Source: UBA5069 sp964560495 (lineage in GTDB: Bacteria > Chloroflexota > Anaerolineae > Caldilineales > Caldilineaceae). Taken from it: a stretch of DNA of 64,000 nt. How positions within the stretch are numbered: the stretch's first letter is position 1; every line of letters begins with the position of its first letter. The stretch lies in contig CAZLMM010000011.1 in NCBI GenBank assembly GCA_964560495.1, positions 52,030 through 116,029 on the forward strand, in the 5' to 3' direction. Below the pieces are notes generated by a model. The model was not told where the DNA came from. It was given only the letters and a program-made list of their open reading frames with translations, and did not search any database. Both the position numbers and the translations under genes were made by a program. Positions 61,358-64,000 of this stretch are shown here, piece after piece.

Positions 61358-63744
61358 GGCTGGTTTCCTCCTACATCTGTTCCCCGCCGGGCCAGGCGCG
61401 CAAGCAGTTGCGTGCGCAACGCCTTCATCCGTGGCGCACGCAGAAGCGCAAATCCACCTACTGCAGCGATCGCCAACACGGTGATCTCGCCCAGCGTGTC
61501 ATAGCCGCGGAAATCGACCAGAATCACATTGACGATGTTGCCGCCTTTGCCGACAGGCACAGAGAAGCGCTCGAAGTAGGGCGAAATAGAGTCGCCCACC
61601 TGAACGCCGGCCATGATCAGGACGATGGTGAAACCAAAAAGCCCCATGGCCAGAGCCACCATCACATTGAGCGACCGACGCCATCGAGGCATTGCTGGCA
61701 GGTCGTCGGCGCGGATGCGGAAGAAAACGAAGACCAGCAGCACGACCGTCAGCACCTCGATCAGCAATTGGGTCAGCGCCAGGTCTGGCGCGCTGAAGAA
61801 GATAAAGTAGAGAGTGACAGTGACGCCGACAACGCCCAGGCTGATGATTGCGCTCAGCCGCGTGTCGGCGCGGATCGTGACCAGCGCGGCGACGATGGCC
61901 AGACTCGCAAGAATGATCTCGGCCAGGGTGGGCAGACTGCGCAGATCGAGATCAAACCCTGGCAGCCAGTCCAATTGGGCAACGGCAAAGACGACGACTG
62001 CTACGCCCGCCAGGAGCGTAACACTGGCCTGGGACGCCATCGTGCCACCCTGGACGACGCGCGTCAGCCAGATAGCGAATGCGTAGACGCCGTCGTTGAT
62101 CCAATTGAAGATGGCAATTCCACTTCGCTTTTCGGGAGCGCTGCGTAATAGGGCGCGCAAGCGGTCGCGCAACAGAAAGACGATGACGCCCACGGCCAAT
62201 GCGCCCAGACTGGCGATAAACATGGCCGTCCACCCATGCCAGATCGCCAGGTGCTTGTGCGTCTCCCCGCCGTAGATCGACGCGACAGCAGGCGCAAAGA
62301 GCAGATCCTCCAGCGTGGGCAAGGCAAGGACGTAGAGCAGCCCCAACAGGGCAAGAAAGAGGGGGCCGCTGACAAAACCCAAACTGGGGGCGTGGTGAAG
62401 ATGAGGGACGGAGCCTTCATCTGGCTTGTTGCGCAGAAACGGCTCCCACACCAGAATCACCGCATTGGCGGCCATGAAGACGCCCGTCAACAACACCGCC
62501 GCCAGCCCGCCCCAAGCCCACGCGACGCCCAATGCGCCCACAATCCCGTAAAAACTCTCCAAGGCGAGTTCTTTGGACAGGAAACCCATGAATGGAATCA
62601 CACCGCCCATGGAGAGCGCAGCCAGGATGGTCGTGGCGGCCAGCAGTGGGGCAGGACGCCACAAGGCCGCCAGCTTGCGCAGGTCTCTCGTCTCTGTGGC
62701 ATGGTCGATCATACCCGCAACCAGGAAGAGCGGGCCTTTGTACAGGGAGTGGGCCAGAATCCCCACCACTACAGCGAACATTGCCTCCTCGCCAGGTAGG
62801 GCGAGCAGCATGACGAACATGCCCAACTGGCCGACCGTGGCGTAGGCAAGCAGCGCCTTGAGGTCGCTGAATTGGATGGCGCTGACGGCGCCGAGAATCA
62901 TGGTGAAGCCGCCTACCAGCAGCAGGGACCAAAACCAGAGCGATGAGTCGCTCAGAGCAGGGTGAAATCGGGCCAGCAGAAAGACGCCAGCTTTGACCAT
63001 CGTCGCCGAATGTAGATACGCGCTGGCTGGGGTAGGCGCAGACATGGCGCCGGGCAGCCAGAAATGAAAGGGAAACTGGGCGGACTTGGTGAATGCGCCC
63101 AACAACAGCAGCAGCAAGGCCGGCGTGTAGATGGCGGATTCAGTCAGCCCAGGCGTCGCGATGATCTCGCTGATCGTGTATGTGCCTGTGGACAGCCCGA
63201 GCAAAATAATGGCGGCGAGCATGGCCAGACCGCCCAGGCCAGTGACGATGAAAGCCCGGCGACCACCTTCTCGCGCCTGTTTGGAGGTGTCCTTGAAGGC
63301 GATGAGCAGGTAACTGGTGATGCTGGTAAGCTCCCAAAATACGAAGAGGCACAGCATGTTGTTGGACAGAACCAGGCCCAACATGGATGCCATGAAAAGG
63401 AAGAGCAGGCTGTAGAAATAGCCTTGCCGTTCATCGCCCTCAAAGTAGTAGCCGGTGTAGACCGCAACCACCGCGCCGACGCCGGCGACGATCAGGGCAA
63501 AAAGCAGCGCCAGACCATCCAAACGAAAACTCAACTCCAGCCCTAGCGTAGGGATCCATGAAATCGTTTCGCTGGGATAATTGCCTTGCGAGACTGGAAC
63601 GGCCTGCGTGAGGAGCCACCCGGTGACCAGCGCAGGTGCAATGGCCGCAAACCAGCCGCTGTGCTTGAAACGATGGGGTCGCAGCGCCCACATGAGAGGG
63701 CTAAGAAGCGCTATGAGCGCCAGGCTAAGGGCGAGGAAGGACAC
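61354..63744 (-). CDS. mrpA: Na+(K+)/H+ antiporter subunit A
   Basis: Largest Mrp subunit, 796 residues with about 20 helices. The first two thirds are NuoL-like: 'LFVFWELTSITSYLLIAFKD', 'LGAFTKSAQFPFHFWLPGAMSAPTPASAYLHSATMVKAGVFLLARF', which carries the key Glu/Lys/His residues. The last third has the MrpA C-terminal domain ('VSVTLYFIFF'-like strand, 'ALTQLLIEVLTVVLLVFVFFRI' and 'IVNVILVDFRGYDTLGEITVLAIAAVGGFALLR'). It is the first gene of mrpABCDEFG; the initiator appears to be GTG at 63744. The complex exports Na+ and supports pH and salt homeostasis. Confidence 0.95.
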   Translation of the reverse strand: MSFLALSLALIALLSPLMWALRPHRFKHSGWFAAIAPALVTGWLLTQAVPVSQGNYPSETISWIPTLGLELSFRLDGLALLFALIVAGVGAVVAVYTGYYFEGDERQGYFYSLLFLFMASMLGLVLSNNMLCLFVFWELTSITSYLLIAFKDTSKQAREGGRRAFIVTGLGGLAMLAAIILLGLSTGTYTISEIIATPGLTESAIYTPALLLLLLGAFTKSAQFPFHFWLPGAMSAPTPASAYLHSATMVKAGVFLLARFHPALSDSSLWFWSLLLVGGFTMILGAVSAIQFSDLKALLAYATVGQLGMFVMLLALPGEEAMFAVVVGILAHSLYKGPLFLVAGMIDHATETRDLRKLAALWRPAPLLAATTILAALSMGGVIPFMGFLSKELALESFYGIVGALGVAWAWGGLAAVLLTGVFMAANAVILVWEPFLRNKPDEGSVPHLHHAPSLGFVSGPLFLALLGLLYVLALPTLEDLLFAPAVASIYGGETHKHLAIWHGWTAMFIASLGALAVGVIVFLLRDRLRALLRSAPEKRSGIAIFNWINDGVYAFAIWLTRVVQGGTMASQASVTLLAGVAVVVFAVAQLDWLPGFDLDLRSLPTLAEIILASLAIVAALVTIRADTRLSAIISLGVVGVTVTLYFIFFSAPDLALTQLLIEVLTVVLLVFVFFRIRADDLPAMPRWRRSLNVMVALAMGLFGFTIVLIMAGVQVGDSISPYFERFSVPVGKGGNIVNVILVDFRGYDTLGEITVLAIAAVGGFALLRAPRMKALRTQLLARLARRGTDVGGNQP

Positions 63745-63833
63745 GACGCACCCGCTGATCTAGTTCAACTTTGCCATATGAGACGCTGTTTGAAATCATG
63801 CTGCCGCTACTGATACGGACACGATACATGATG

Positions 63834-63869
63834 TTCGTACAGTCTGGATAATTCGTACAGTCTGGATAA
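63834..63869. repeat. Perfect 18-bp tandem duplication upstream of the mrp operon
   Basis: TTCGTACAGTCTGGATAA occurs twice without a gap (63834-63851 and 63852-63869), 90 bases upstream of mrpA. Two identical sites 18 bases apart would suit a regulator binding as tandem dimers, but no -35/-10 pair could be fixed with confidence. The 256 bases upstream of mrpA hold no gene. Confidence 0.7.
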
Positions 63870-63954
63870 ATAGACAACACAAATAGACTTCATACATTGC
63901 GTAGGTGCGGTTTGTCACCCATGCGCATCAAGCTAAGGAATGGACAGTTCGTAG

Positions 63955-63976
63955 CCGGCGGTTTCCATACCGCCGG
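63955..63976. repeat. GC-rich hairpin near the window end
   Basis: CCGGCGGT (63955-63962) pairs perfectly with ACCGCCGG (63969-63976) around a six-base loop. Its gene context lies beyond the window. The 13 bases at 63900-63912 (GTAGGTGCGGTTT preceded by C) also occur at 34960-34972, which may mark another small dispersed element. Confidence 0.45.
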
Positions 63977-64000
63977 TCGTCATGTCCACGCATGTTTGCC

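Overview
The window looks like chromosome of a heterotrophic, multicellular-type bacterium, most likely a member of the Chloroflexota (Caldilineae/Anaerolineae-like). This is inferred from gene style, since no rRNA or marker tree is available. The hints are high GC, lipoprotein sugar-binding proteins with Ala/Glu/Pro-rich linkers after the lipobox, two oligosaccharide ABC systems, SH3b and YkuD wall proteins, a menaquinone prenyltransferase, a seven-gene Mrp antiporter operon and a large histidine-kinase/NTPase signalling cluster. No rRNA, tRNA, CRISPR array, prophage or complete insertion sequence was seen.

Layout. 0-5.8 kb: a sugar ABC importer (two permeases and a lipoprotein) divergent from a DeoR-type repressor. 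Two near-consensus promoters sit back to back over repeated motifs, and a sugar isomerase and an alpha/beta hydrolase flank the unit. 5.8-12.7 kb: small accessory genes (a frameshifted DUF4160 gene, a ClbS/DfsB-like protein), a rhamnonate-dehydratase-like enzyme with an LLM oxidoreductase, adenosine deaminase, and a frameshifted response regulator coupled to a thioredoxin-reductase-like protein whose CxxC is SxxS. 13-18.6 kb: an L,D-transpeptidase, EttA, a 55-residue antitoxin-like gene, an SDR and a divergent ketol-acid-reductoisomerase-like protein. 18.8-28.2 kb: a LacI-controlled oligosaccharide regulon (LacI, solute-binding protein, two permeases, two ATPases, GH3 glycosidase) with an 18-bp perfect operator at the LacI promoter. 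28.7-44.2 kb: housekeeping and accessory genes, including a 2,3-cyclic-diphosphoglycerate-synthetase-like GTPase, MenA, a truncated DNA methylase joined to an orphan ABC ATPase, APP1-like phosphatase, RNase III, and an acyl-ACP-reductase-like fusion coupled to an SCP2 lipid-carrier protein.

44.3-56.4 kb holds the most unusual block: seven same-strand genes, several overlapping by ATGA. In transcription order they are a membrane STAND-like NTPase, a PocR-type histidine kinase, a stand-alone receiver, a multi-GAF histidine kinase, a receiver fused to an aminoglycoside-phosphotransferase-like kinase, a second STAND-like ATPase and an SPFH (band 7) membrane protein. It looks like one signalling or conflict module; a promoter and a hairpin with a U-rich tail lie between the first gene and the other six. 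56.4-63.7 kb: a MalY/PatB aminotransferase and the complete mrpABCDEFG operon, with a perfect 18-bp tandem duplication upstream.

Intergenic spaces are rich in palindromes. One 70-bp palindrome occurs twice in opposite orientation with a compensatory stem change and a diverged loop, and a second ~92-bp element also occurs twice. Two genes carry apparent single-base frameshifts just before intact ATGA junctions, so assembly indels cannot be excluded.
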